From: Silurus meridionalis
Lineage: Eukaryota; Chordata; Actinopteri; Siluriformes; Siluridae
Reading direction: 5' to 3'
Assembly (NCBI RefSeq): GCF_014805685.1
Contig: NC_060906.1
Span: 11,472,846 to 11,536,845 of the forward strand
DNA length: 64,000 nucleotides
Part shown: one piece after another, positions 42,707-50,387 of the stretch
Layout: each line of letters begins with the position of its first letter
Position numbering within the stretch: position 1 is the first letter of the stretch
The notes under the pieces: generated by a model
What the model saw: only the letters and a program-made list of their open reading frames with translations
Told to the model about the DNA's origin: nothing
The model's database searches: none
Made by a program: the position numbers and the translations under genes

Positions 42707-44417
42707 AGCCATGAGTGTCTTCTCAGATGTTTTAATATGATGTCACTTCAAGAATCGTATAAAACAAGATGACCTTGTTTGCTTGCTAGAATTCATGATT
42801 TCCATTTAAGTTGGAAAACTTAATGTTGGGGTAAGTTTTGCTCATTTGCTAACATTTACAGGCAATATTTATTTAAGTTCATTTCCCTGTTCTTTGCTAA
42901 TGTCAGGTTATTTGTTATCAGTTACTAGTTGATTGATATTGTACTTTTGATCAATTCATTACAAAACTACAGAGAACAATGTTATCAGGTAGAATTGTAT
43001 GTTACTATAAAAAAGTTCAATCCAAAACTAGTCTTAAAAGACATTTAATGTAATGTAGCTCATTTGCTTTTTGTTATGAAAATAACATATATCATATTAC
43101 ATAAAATCAATAAAACAGTGTAAATAGCATTTTTTGACACGTTATTTACAATTTCATGTTAATAATAGTTGTAAATATTGATACTAACTTATCCCTGTTT
43201 ATTACCCTCTTAGTTTTTGTGAAATGTGCTTGGTGTATATATATAAAATCCTAATTTTGCTAAAAAATGTTTTTGTCTCGCTTGCCTATATTGGAAGCTA
43301 AAATACATGTGTTATGTTCATTTTACCTGCTAGAGATGCTTGGAAGGTTAATATAGGATGAAATGATCACTCCGATCCGATCTTTTGTGCCCTATTAAAG
43401 AAACAATGTGAGATTGTGCATATGACACAGCACTTAAGAGTGCATCATAGAAGTACAATATCTCTATCAATGTTATAGATCACATCTATTAGATTATAAA
43501 GTAGGTCATGCTCCCCAGATATGTCTTTTTGTATAAAAATAAATGCAAATCTTTCCTCAGTCATATCAGGATATTGGATTAATTTTGAGTTTCTTTCTCA
43601 TGCCATCTTGCTCATTACGAATCAAGCTATATTCATAATAAAAGCAGCTTTGTGCCAGTTGTGTTTACTGTTGAAAGTGCATTACCAATACAATAGAAAC
43701 CTGATAATGAAAGATATTTAGTAAGCCATTTTATTAAAACAGAATAACCTCTGTGATGCTAACATTGTTTTGCTAACACTTGCACTAGCATTTACTGACT
43801 TAAGCAAGCATAACACACTACGTGTAGGAAAAAACTGCTTCTGTTGTTACATACTTTTTTCTATGGAACGAAAGCATCCATGAGAGAACATTCAGCATTC
43901 TTGCTTCTACCTGTGTACTGCTTATCTGAACTTATTTCACCATAAATCTTTACTTTATATAACTTAATTTGCTATTTGCATTACTGCTATGCATCATACT
44001 GTTTAGCTTTACATGTACACTGTTACCATAACTATTGCACTATAACCTTTATTTATTTGATATTTGCATTGCTGCTCAGATGCTAACTACAGATCATTGT
44101 CTTTGTACTCATACTCTGACACAGACAATAAATCCGAACCCATCCTTTGAACAATAGCGCTTTAATGATACAATAGTTTACAAGCAAGACCTGGATGAAA
44201 AGTGATATGAAGGAAACAGAAAGATGGGTTGAGGGTTTACCCTGCAGTGTAGCAGGACGACATGTTCGCTGTGTGTACTGAGCCAAGTTTCGATGCTCTT
44301 ACACATATAACACAGTAAATGCAGGGTTGGAGCATGCTGTTCTGGCCAGCCAACATCCAGTACCTGAGAGAATACACAGATATAAATGAATGTAGCACAT
44401 GCAGAGATCAGGGTTAG

Positions 44418-44491
<74 letters not shown>

Positions 44492-44893
44492 TGTCAACTG
44501 TTTTGTAGACTTTACCCTGGCGTTTATTCTCCTTAGCTCTTCCCTGGGCTCCGAAATGTTAATAACCTGCCATCAGGAAAAACACAAGACTTTCTTATAT
44601 TCTATAAGTTAATGAAGCAAATATTTGGCCAATTAGACAGTCTCAAAGACAATGCAAATGTATTCATCAAAAATTTTTTTGAGTTTTCATATTCATCAAA
44701 AAAGTATTCATCAAAAAAGTTTTTATAAAACTGTCCTCACCATGTAATTGTCTGAGTGTTTGGACTGCAACATCTGCGTGATGTTGTGTAAGTTGTGTAG
44801 GTAGGTCTTCTCTGGGCATGACTGATTAAAAGATACAGCAATTATGCGCTCGGTGATGTAGTTCAGGTCAAATTCGCATTCTTCTGCCATCAT
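7770..44893 (-). CDS. tns3: Tensin-3, focal-adhesion adaptor (27 exons read; linker incomplete)
   Basis: A cytoplasmic adaptor that links integrin tails and actin to phosphotyrosine signalling at focal adhesions. Coding exons on the minus strand, in order: 44741-44893, 44516-44566, 44241-44363, 43327-43391, 41999-42082, 39440-39549, 39280-39340, 39124-39199, 38867-38996, 36917-36994, 36510-36608, [gap], 29454-~30165, 25223-25329, 24927-25059, 22921-23001, 12411-12567, 11493-11827, 11220-11288, 10983-11114, 9821-9916, 9489-9566, 9275-9352, 8340-8508, 8155-8223, 8024-8053, 7770-7914. All joins either side of the gap keep splice phase. Order is PTP, C2, disordered centre, SH2, PTB. The ends of the protein ([29 protein letters not shown]) resemble tensin-3 better than tensin-1 or -2. 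About 1,140 codons were recovered, against roughly 1,445 in human from memory. Linker exons between 30.2 and 36.5 kb were not found. Confidence 0.93.
9489..11288 (-). CDS. tns3: tns3 SH2 domain exons
   Basis: Four exons (11220-11288, 10983-11114, 9821-9916, 9489-9566) encode the phosphotyrosine-binding SH2 domain and its C-terminal extension. The reading is [59 protein letters not shown] and [19 protein letters not shown]. The phosphate-binding arginine is present in FIVRDS. The first acceptor is odd: the strong CCAG would break the frame, and the frame is kept only if AAAG five bases downstream is used. All other boundaries are canonical. Confidence 0.95.
9657..9679. repeat. (GAT)n short tandem repeat
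   Basis: About seven GAT units in the intron between the SH2 exons. Confidence 0.9.
9995..10115. repeat. Dispersed repeat, copy 1 of a pair
   Basis: Shares GGCCTTGTTCAGAGGC, CAGAAGTGGAAGCTTGGT and GATTTGAACTCATGACCT with the segment at about 33,990-34,115. This is a common teleost interspersed repeat core, probably SINE- or LINE-derived. The class is uncertain. Confidence 0.6.
10529..10580. repeat. (TG)n microsatellite
   Basis: TG dinucleotide with one TC interruption, in a tns3 intron. Confidence 0.95.
10676..10915. repeat. SINE-like dispersed repeat
   Basis: Matches the order of blocks in the 3.4-kb and 36.2-kb copies: GCGCTTATCCTTAT, TTTGGACTGGAAGAGGAAAC, GGGGAGAACATGTAGA and a closing 'cccgaggtttgag...ctaacaa' block. 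It lies in the intron just upstream (minus-strand downstream) of an SH2 exon. Confidence 0.5.
11493..12567 (-). CDS. tns3: tns3 Ser/Pro-rich exons preceding SH2
   Basis: Two exons. 12411-12567 gives [16 protein letters not shown] and [16 protein letters not shown]. It uses the donor CCG/GTACGG, because only that phase opens the next exon correctly. 11493-11827 is a 111-residue Ser/Pro-rich segment with [13 protein letters not shown] and [12 protein letters not shown], ending at CCAG/GTAAAC. A leucine/acid-rich patch ([17 protein letters not shown]) is the only part that looks able to form a helix. A 10.4-kb intron separates this block from the exon at 22,921. Confidence 0.9.
13205..13330. mobile_element. 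Possible hAT-like miniature element fragment
   Basis: GGGCTGTCAAAATGAACACG with ACGTTATTATAGCGTTAAC resembles a widespread vertebrate hAT-type miniature element. The right end (CCGCCATGGTACTCAGATC) is less certain. Confidence 0.35.
13430..13508. repeat. (TA)n microsatellite
   Basis: About 79 bp of perfect TA dinucleotide. A second long (TA)n tract lies at 44,421-44,489. Confidence 0.98.
15037..15071. repeat. (CA)n microsatellite
   Basis: Perfect CA dinucleotide, preceded by GCATGCATGCATGCG. Confidence 0.95.
15556..15983. mobile_element. Tc1-type foldback element with TA duplication
   Basis: The left end is CAGTACAGACCAAAAGTTTG and the right end is its near-perfect inverse, ...CAAACTTTTGGTCTGTACTG. 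TA flanks both sides (15,554-15,555 and 15,984-15,985), the Tc1/mariner target. The arms are long, roughly 200 bp, including TTTTCATGACTATGAAAATT and a CACTGAAGGCATCAAAAC block mirrored on the right. The middle keeps only the start of the usual internal sequence (TAGCCACCTTTTGCTTAG). No transposase remains. The high arm identity suggests a fairly recent insertion. Confidence 0.9.
16455..16905. mobile_element. Decayed Tc1-type element (GGACACCTGA-TIR family)
   Basis: Carries GAGATTTGTGCTCATTCAGC, AGGTGTTTAATTGGGTTGAG and GCATTGTCATGCTGGAACAG, blocks shared with the element at 21.0-22.1 kb. The left terminus (CACTACATGGATAAAAAAAA) is degraded. On the minus strand the GCATTGTCATGC block would encode the [12 protein letters not shown] transposase scrap seen in the other copy. 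Confidence 0.7.
18374..18415. repeat. (CA)n microsatellite
   Basis: About 42 bp of perfect CA. A (TC)n-rich stretch follows at 18,713-18,757. Confidence 0.95.
19640..20300. mobile_element. TACTT-rich dispersed DNA element, decayed
   Basis: Repeated ACTCAAGTAAATA, GACATGTACTTAAGAAAAAAG and GTAAAGTAAACTTAAAGTACAG resemble segments at 24.30-24.90 kb and 40.42-40.55 kb. The shared word is a TACTTAAGTA-like palindrome. The boundaries here are approximate and the class (probably a non-autonomous DNA transposon) is inferred. Confidence 0.45.
21045..22092. mobile_element. Tc1-type element with nested insertion
   Basis: The left TIR is ACTCTATAGGAAAAAAGTTT followed by GGGACACCTGA. The right TIR is its inverse, TCAGGTGTCCCAATACTTTT then TATTCCATATAGTAT. 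On the minus strand a broken frame includes [12 protein letters not shown], a degraded Tc1/mariner transposase motif around a catalytic aspartate. The element is interrupted between about 21,120 and 21,700 by an unrelated repeat, and resumes at GAAGATTTGTGCTCATTCAG. Confidence 0.8.
21120..21700. repeat. Repeat nested inside the 21-kb element
   Basis: Includes AGTGCAAATAGCAATGTATA, AGAGTGCAAATGTGCAATCA, GACAAGAAACTGCTTCTGAG and GGGTGAGAGGTGTCTTTGAT, an order I associate with a teleost interspersed repeat. It splits blocks that are contiguous in the 16.5-kb copy of the host element. Confidence 0.5.
22921..25329 (-). CDS. tns3: tns3 central Ser/Pro-rich exons (three)
   Basis: Three in-frame exons of the disordered centre. 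25223-25329 gives a Ser/Asn-rich segment ([20 protein letters not shown]). 24927-25059 carries [14 protein letters not shown], matching the tensin-3 STPAFPVSPETPY landmark. 22921-23001 continues [15 protein letters not shown]. Phases are 1-in/0-out, 0-in/1-out and 1-in/1-out, which chain without loss. Proline-directed Ser/Thr sites are plausible kinase targets, but this is inference. About 300-360 nt of intron separates the first two exons and 1.9 kb the second pair. Confidence 0.9.
23699..23746. repeat. (TG)n microsatellite
   Basis: About 48 bp of perfect TG in a tns3 intron. Confidence 0.96.
24300..24895. mobile_element. TACTT-rich dispersed DNA element
   Basis: The left part has AGTGATGGACAGTAATGAAG, TTACTGTACTTAAGTAGC and GTACTTCACTGAAGTATT. 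The right part has ATACTCAAGTAAAAAGGG and ATATTTTACCTACTGTATC. The last block recurs at 40,485-40,500. It ends 30 bp from a tns3 coding exon (24,927), so it lies almost in the splice donor region. Confidence 0.55.
28520..28866. mobile_element. Short GGACACCTGA-TIR element
   Basis: The left end is ATATGAACAAACGTTTTGGG then ACACCTGA. The right end is ATCAGGTGTCCACAAACTTT then AGTCCATATATT. These are inverted and match the TIRs of the 21-kb element. About 350 bp long, with no coding. Confidence 0.75.
29307..29403. repeat. (ATCT)n followed by (ACAT)n
   Basis: Compound tetranucleotide array. ATCT units run to about 29,366, then CATA/ACAT units to about 29,402. It sits about 50 bp from the donor of the central tns3 exon. 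Confidence 0.95.
29454..30210 (-). CDS. tns3: tns3 large central exon, 5' end disrupted
   Basis: A long frame from about 30,165 to 29,454 gives tensin-3 landmarks: [35 protein letters not shown] and [19 protein letters not shown], then a good donor (CAATCAG/GTAAGA). This part is probably disordered and phosphorylated. The conserved tensin motif [13 protein letters not shown] lies just upstream but in a different frame, which runs to a stop within the exon. The long frame itself has a TAA immediately 5' of codon GTG at 30,165. In addition, every frame from the strong acceptor near 30,228 meets a stop. So either a base is missing or added here, or splicing is unusual. The exon's true 5' boundary is therefore unsettled. 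Confidence 0.85.
32171..32267. repeat. (ATCT)n microsatellite
   Basis: About 97 bp of uninterrupted ATCT units. It is the longest perfect tetranucleotide tract in the window. Confidence 0.98.
33061..33114. repeat. (CA)n microsatellite
   Basis: About 54 bp of perfect CA dinucleotide. Confidence 0.97.
33990..34115. repeat. Dispersed repeat, copy 2 of a pair
   Basis: GGTTAAGGGCCTTGCTCAGG, CAGAAGTGGAAGCTTGGTAA, GATTTGAACTCATGACCTGA and a closing CCTTAACCACTAATCTACC. It is more complete than the 10.0-kb copy. Confidence 0.65.
34982..35112 (-). mobile_element. RTE-like LINE 3' end fragment
   Basis: CTTTCGGCTTCTCCCATTAG with GGGTTGCCACAGCGGAT, then TTTGATTTGGCACATGG, TACGCTGGATGCCTTTCC and CCATTTATCCGGGCTT. 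Its opening matches the opening of the segments at 37,478 and 45,515, all reading as the minus-strand 3' end of the same LINE group. Confidence 0.6.
35693..35756. repeat. (TG)n microsatellite
   Basis: About 64 bp of TG with one TC interruption near the right end. Confidence 0.97.
36229..36430. repeat. SINE-like dispersed repeat
   Basis: TCCATCCATGCATTCTCTAT, ACCACTTATCTTATACAGG, ACCCGGTGCACAATG and a TTTAAACCCCAATCCC end. Related in block order to the 10.68-kb copy. It ends 80 bp from the tns3 exon at 36,510. Confidence 0.5.
36510..39549 (-). CDS. tns3: tns3 C2 domain exons
   Basis: Six exons encode the PTEN-type C2 domain that follows the PTP fold. They begin [12 protein letters not shown] and continue with [12 protein letters not shown] (39280-39340), [12 protein letters not shown] (39124-39199), [13 protein letters not shown] (38867-38996), [13 protein letters not shown] (36917-36994) and [20 protein letters not shown] (36510-36608). 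The exon 39440-39549 must use a GC donor at 39439-39438, because the leftover G joins TA of the next exon to give the Val-Cys pair expected in the family. The last exon ends in phase 1. The exon that should follow, carrying the family's HTQGP..DGSLYA segment, was not located. Confidence 0.92.
37478..38050 (-). pseudogene. RTE-like LINE ORF2 C-terminal remnant
   Basis: On the minus strand a frame reads [40 protein letters not shown] and [20 protein letters not shown] second frame carries [20 protein letters not shown]. These are the end of reverse-transcriptase ORF2 in an RTE-type LINE. The two halves are in different frames, so it is frameshifted and dead. The 3' terminus (plus strand CTTTCGGCTGCTCCCATTAG) is shared with the fragments at 34,982 and 45,515. 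The element lies in a tns3 intron in the same orientation as the gene. Confidence 0.8.
40425..40548. mobile_element. TACTT-rich element fragment
   Basis: CTTTTGTACTTTTACTCAAT, ATATTTTACCTACTGTATC and TACTTTTACTCAAGTACATG repeat the right end of the 24.3-kb element, closing with TACTTTGTCCACCACT. Confidence 0.55.
40752..41058. mobile_element. CAGTGGCGGGCC-TIR element, short copy
   Basis: Begins CCAGTGGCGCACAGGATTAA and ends CTGGCCCTGATGGCCTGCCA then CTG. The end is the inverse of a CAGTGGCAGGCC start. The right-hand 60 bp (GGAGAGAAGACCTTGCTGGC) matches the right end of the larger copy at 45.4-46.4 kb. Non-autonomous. Confidence 0.6.
41999..44893 (-). CDS. tns3: tns3 N-terminal PTP-like domain exons
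   Basis: Five exons from the start codon through the phosphatase-like fold. Two ATGs are adjacent (44891-44893 and 44888-44890). The exon begins at a TTTTTTTAG acceptor near 44,902, so at least one 5' UTR exon lies further right. The first exon gives [16 protein letters not shown], then [10 protein letters not shown], then [10 protein letters not shown] and HVVLLHCR. The fourth exon opens [12 protein letters not shown], so the P-loop reads HCRGTKDR and keeps the C-x5-R signature, as tensin-3 does and tensin-1 does not. The fifth exon, 41999-42082, gives MKRFYSDK and TPSQK and ends at a GC donor. Whether the domain is catalytic cannot be judged from sequence. Confidence 0.93.
42091..42121. repeat. 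(GA)n tract serving as tns3 polypyrimidine tract
   Basis: Read on the minus strand this is (TC)n directly before GTGTCAG, the acceptor of the tns3 exon 41,999-42,082. The microsatellite therefore doubles as that intron's polypyrimidine tract. Confidence 0.75.
42670..42703. repeat. (TG)n microsatellite
   Basis: About 34 bp of TG in a tns3 intron. Confidence 0.95.
44421..44489. repeat. (TA)n microsatellite
   Basis: About 69 bp of TA in the short intron between tns3 exons 44,241-44,363 and 44,516-44,566, only 26 bp from the donor of the latter. Confidence 0.98.
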
Positions 44894-45397
44894 TGAACTC
44901 TCTAAAAAAAATAATAACAATATGCTCTTTTGAGTTCATCCATATGATAAACCATAAGGGTTAAAAGGCAATATAGGTTAAAGCAAAACTCGACCCTGAA
45001 ATTCACCATTCAATTCGCTGCCAGTTGGGCTGGATTGAATATCTTACAGACTATAGTCTACACAGATTGGTACAAAAAACATCTAGAGGACCAGACCATA
45101 CTGTTTCCAGCTGGCTGGAAGCATACATTAACTAAGAATACACCCTATAAAACCATCCTAAACAGAAATATATATCAGACCTTTTGAAGTGAATGGGCTA
45201 CAGCAATTACAATTATTACAATTACAATTGAATTTAATCAGAGACAAAAAACAAGTGATTTGTCAGTCTGTTTTCACTGTTGGTATCAAAAAACAAAAGC
45301 TCAAAGGTTCTTTTCTTACACACCAGCATTCGATAACATTTAATGTTAGATTATTTAGACATTGGTGTGGAATTGAGGACACAACAAATATTGGATT

Positions 45398-46388
45398 CCA
45401 GTGGCGGGCCGTGCATTTGGTACCTGGGCCTTCAGTGGGGACTTACCCGACATAATCTACCTCTTAATACCACCACTATCATGTCACAATTATAGAAACC
45501 ATCAATCTTCTTCTTCTTCTTTCGGCTTCTCCCATTAATGGTCGCCACAGTGGATCATCCGTCTCCATACCCCCCTGTCCTGTACATCTGCCTCTTTCAC
45601 CCCAACCACCTGCATGTCTTCCCTCACCACATCCATAAACCTACTATACAAAAATGCAATATAACAATGCGTGGCATTACAGAGACAGGCATTTCACATA
45701 TGGAGGGTAAATACCATTTTTACTGAAGCAAGAAGCCCAGTTAAGACAACTCCAAACCTCTACACTACAACCACAACTTTGCCACCTACATCATCTGGAG
45801 CAGTTTAGAATCAATATTTGTCTAATAACAAAAACATTTTAAAAAGTTATTAAATACACCAGAGATGCATACTCATAATTTGCACCACTCCTCAGAGGCT
45901 GTAAGCCAGTGGTACCGTTCGTATTCACTGGTCTGGAAGTGGTGAACAAACTCTTTCCCAGGCTGAGACATGTTAGCTTGCTTCAGGGTTGGCCAACCTC
46001 CTCACGATGTTTAGCTGCTTTTTAGCCTGTGAGGCGATTTTGAAATCTGATTGGTTAAAAAAACAGACCCATTGCTAATATAGTCTACGGTACATCAGCC
46101 AGCACTACTGATTCTGAAGGCCCTGGGCAGATTAGATTGACTTTGCAGCACATAGAGGCTAAAATCTGATTGGACAAAAAATCTAACATCCACATATATG
46201 TACTGGAAGCAGTGCAGCCAAGAGAAACACTACGGAATGAAGAGAATAAACTGTTGGGAATAAAATAATACAATTTCATGGAACAAATATTAGAATTTAG
46301 GTTGTAAATGTAGGTCAGTGCTTCTGATAGTGTTTAGGCCAGCAGAGAAGGCTTTGCTGGCCCTGATGGCCCACCAATGTTGGATTCA
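45398..46388. mobile_element. CAGTGGCGGGCC-TIR element, long copy
   Basis: Opens CCAGTGGCGGGCCGTGCATT and TGGTACCTGGGCCTTCAGTG, and closes TTGCTGGCCCTGATGGCCCA then CCAATGTTGG. The termini are inverted with two mismatches in twelve. About 1 kb with no long frame. A RTE-like LINE end (45.51-45.64 kb) has inserted near the left side. Confidence 0.65.
45512..45643 (-). mobile_element. RTE-like LINE 3' end fragment with CTT tail
   Basis: A (CTT)n run at 45,509-45,519 precedes TTCGGCTTCTCCCATTAATG then GATCATCCGTCTCCATACCC and CCTCACCACATCCATAAACC. This is the same 3' block as 37,478-37,612, with its tail on the plus-strand left side as expected for a minus-strand insertion. Confidence 0.75.
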
Positions 46389-48051
46389 AGGTTCTAGAAT
46401 GCTCGATTCTTCGAGTTAGCAATCTACAACTGATCTGTTTGAGCATAGTGAATCTATGAGTACATTAGAGTAAGAGATCCTAAAGGAATAAAGCGCTGCT
46501 GCAGTCTCCTTGAGAAGTGATAAAGCAAAGTGAATTCCTGTTCACACCACTTTAAAATGTTGTATCTGGTTTTTCAGGTCAATGCTAAAGCAAATCTTAA
46601 AGCAACCAAAAATATAAAGAAACAAGCTCCAGTGCTCCCTGTCTTCAACATACAGAAGCTGCCATTATATGTTTATTTTTATGGAATATCTATGTAAGAT
46701 TTCATCAGTAGAAAAATCAAGCAATTCACTAAAATACCTATTGAACATTATATGGTCATGAAATAGACATTAATTCTTATAACATGTTTGTGTTGTTTAA
46801 ATTCATTAAAAGCAGACCATTAAATATTGCTTTAAGATTTACATGAAAACATGTCCTTACACACTCTCTGAATTGTGGTATAAGGTATGTCATAAAGTAT
46901 ATCAAGATAGTCATAATGTGTCTGGAATGTAATAAAAACACAGTTTGACTTAAGTCACCTTGGCTAGATCTCTACAGCCCAGTCACACCTTAAGAAAGAA
47001 AAGAACTAAGCATTTTCTTTCCACACTGTCATTTTTCTCTTCAGAGTAAGGCTGTGTAGCTCACTTATGACAGAAAGAAAGTGTTTAATGCATATATCAT
47101 TTATCAACACGTATATCACTACGTTATCATTCAGCACTAGTGGAGTCTTGTTTTAAATGAACCAATATTTGAAATAGTACAAAGTTCATATTTTATGCTA
47201 AAGTCTTTACATAGAGCTTACCTGGACAATGAGATTACAGAGTGTGCAGTCCTACAAGAACATCTGCTATATTCAGGCAGTAAAGAAGACAAAAAGAAAA
47301 GGAAAAACAAGAAGGATAGGGGAGGACAAAAAAGAGGAACACGCACTGTCCGCTACATACTACAGCTCACATGCACTTTGGCCAGCATTCGGTACGTGCG
47401 CGTGTTCTTCTGCTGTCAGCACTTGTTCTCAGTATGACTAAAGCAAAGAATTCAAGATTAAAGGACACACCTCTTGTCTATAATATTTGTCTGAGTCATA
47501 AGATAACTGCAATACAGAGAGCACTTTTATAGTGATACATATTTTACTGTGTACAGTACAATTTCAATTGAGTTTATTTGAAGTTTTTATTATATATTAG
47601 CAGGTTAATTTATCAAGCTATACATTCATTAATATGAGCATTTAGTGGATAAACAAAAGGCTAAAAAAAGATAGCATACACAGTGTGAAGTGATCCTGAC
47701 AGATGTGCAAGAAGATATAAGTGAATATGATGTTGATTAGAACAAGACTTATTGTGCCCCAATGTGGAATACATGGCACTGTGGCAAATTAAAAAAAAAA
47801 CCTGTTTCCCAACGTTAGATATTCTCGATCTTATGAGGTTTTTCTATTTATACTGTATAATTGACTGTATTTCACCTATGCTATGCTAAAATGCTACTGC
47901 AGTTTAAAATAAAGTATTGAACAATGCAGAAATGTCTGGTTTTCCAAAAAATGTCCTTGCACCGGGTATATTTAGTGGTTGTCCTTTTATTATCGTTAGT
48001 ACAAACATGTATTGTATGGTCAGAATAAATGGCTAATAAAATTTACCATTT

Positions 48052-48092
48052 GGTCAAATGTATGTGGACACCTGACCATTAGATGCATGACG
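48052..48092. mobile_element. Tc1-type TIR remnant
   Basis: ATTTGGTCAAATGTATGTGG then ACACCTGACCATTAGATGC is the left end of the GGACACCTGA family. No right end was found nearby. The sequence switches abruptly at about 48,093. Confidence 0.55.
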
Positions 48093-48245
48093 ACCGAAAA
48101 AAGGCGAGGTAGGTCTGCAGCACGACCACAGCCCGACATCCGTGGCATTGTGCACAGTCAATTCGTCCCCAGGGGGGGCAGACCGGGTTCTCGAGCGAAT
48201 TCTACTGCCAGGCTGGCGTCTGAGGGAGGACTTTCAGCTAAAGCC

Positions 48246-49117
48246 TTGGTGTGATTATCAACCCTAGTCTTTCCTTTGAGGCTCAAGTGGATAATATTAC
48301 CAGGATCGCCTTCGTTCACCTTTGAAATATTGCTAAAATTTGAAATATGATGTCGTTACAAGATGCAAAAAAAACTAGTTCATGCTTTTGTTACATCTAG
48401 ATTAGACTACTGTAACGCTTTACTGTCTGGGTGTTTAAATAAGTGCATAAATAAGCTTCAGTTAGTTCAGAATGCAGCAGCAAGAGTCCTCACTAGATCT
48501 AAAAAAATATGACCACATCACCCGTTTTAATCAGTTTACACTCCCAATTGAATCTCGCATTGATTATAAAATACTACTACTGACGTATAAAGCACTTAAC
48601 GGTTTTGCACCGCAGTATCTGAGTGAACTTCTTTACCAGTATGATCCTCCACTCTTACCTAGATCAAAAGGTGCAGGCTATTTGTTGGTACCACTAATAA
48701 TGAAGACTACAGCAGGGGGCAGATCTTTCTCTAATAAAGCCCCACAGTTATGGAACAGCCTTCCAATAAGTGTTCGGGACTCAGACACAGTCTCAGTGTT
48801 CAAGTCAAGGCTGAAAACATTTATTTAGTCAAGCTTTTATCAGTAGATTTTTCATAGGTAAAGGCACAGATCTGGAGGGAACATGGATATAGAGTGTTTG
48901 GTGAACTGGGATATTTGTATGCTGTCGTCCCCTCACATTCACACGTTCACTCAGGTTTGTTGACGGTGGTGTGGTGGGTCGTCTCTTATCCTTCTGGATC
49001 TTCCTTTTAGTTATGCTGCCATAGCGAATCTTGCCGGAGTCCCCAACTGCACAGTGTCCTTAACTTTCATACAACAATAAGGACACATAATAATCCATAT
49101 CCTTCTCTTCCTGTCAA

Positions 49118-49153
<36 letters not shown>

Positions 49154-49590
49154 CGAGTTAAACATGCTCCTAAGTTCCAGTTACCACTGTTCCTGCCCCT
49201 CCGCGGATCTTTCCACTTCGGGAACTTTAAGATGGATTTGGACTGTAGGTAATGTCAACAGTCTGCTTCATTGATTTAGGACTACAGTTTGCTTATAATC
49301 ATCATCGATGTACCCCATAACATCGTTTATCTGCAATAAATGGACATTCGGTGCAACCCAGATGAGGATCAGTTCCCTCTTGTGTCTGGTTCCTCTCAAG
49401 GTTTCTTCTTTATGCCATCTCAGGGAGTTTTTCCTTGCCACAGTCGCCACCGGCTCACTCATCAGGGACAAACTTACACTTACAAAGAACATCTTAATTT
49501 TTAGCACCACATTATCTGTGAAAAGCTGCTTTAAAACAATGTGCATTGTTAAAAGCACTATACAAATAAAAATTAATTGAATTGAAATAA
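48246..49590 (+). pseudogene. L2/CR1-like LINE, dead 3' end
   Basis: Fragments of ORF2 C-terminus: [69 protein letters not shown] and SVFKSRLKTF. In-frame stops and a frame shift near 48,500 break it. After the stop at 48,828 comes a long 3' UTR with a conserved block (CATCTCAGGGAGTTTTTCCT, then TGCCACAGTCGCCACCGGC), TAAAAGCACTATACAAATAA and a short (ATTGA)n tail at about 49,575-49,588. Truncated at the 5' side near 48.25 kb. Confidence 0.82.
49124..49150. repeat. (TC)n microsatellite
   Basis: Short perfect TC run inside the LINE 3' UTR. Confidence 0.95.
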
Positions 49591-50387
49591 AGTGACCAGA
49601 TCTGTGGCACGCTAGTCTTAAAACCTTTTGACAAGTTCTAGTTTATCATTATTAAAGCAGGGGGGACAAGAACTGCCCCAGAGATTGAAAACTAACCCTG
49701 AATCACAAACACACAAAAAAAACAAAAACATTCTCAGGGTTTTTTTAGCTTGTGGCTTGAGCTTATATTGTTTCTTCTGTAACTTGGCTGCAAAAAAAGA
49801 CTGACTTGAATAGAAACTATAATGTCATCCAAACATGTTAAAATCTTTTCTGGTCTGCTTAGCATTGACATGGATTTTCACTTTGATTTGTGTTCAAAAT
49901 GTGATATGCCTATTATTGTGTTGAAAGAAAACAGTGAGGTCATTCTTTAAATGATTACATTTACTGAACATTCATCTACAATGGAAATATGTGAAACACA
50001 ACATTTATGGAACACCTTTGGTAACTTCAGGCTTAAATAGTAAGTGAGCAGATTGTTTATACAAGAGACTCCATTTGAATTACATTTATGTATAGTGCTT
50101 TATAAAAGTACTGGAAATTTTGTGTATGTTGTACATTCATCAACTATTTATTTGAACTGAAAGATATAAGGGACAAAATCTCAGTCTAAATCTCAGTCAA
50201 AAAACTTGCATTGCTGGGAATTTCAGCTGTCTCGAAGTATATCCCATGGATAATAGCAGCTCATTGGTTAACAATGAAAAGTAAACATACTTTCTCACTT
50301 TCCACCTGAAGTACATCAGCTTTTGTCTTGTGTCTTGGGATACCACAAGAGAAAAGGCTAAATAACCATATGGTCATTAGCTATATA

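Noticed and set aside
47195..47441. Two overlapping frames with a Lys/Arg-rich stretch (KEDKKKRKNKKDRGGQKRG)
   Set aside because: No homology recognised, no splice context, and it sits in repeat-rich intergenic DNA. Probably chance.
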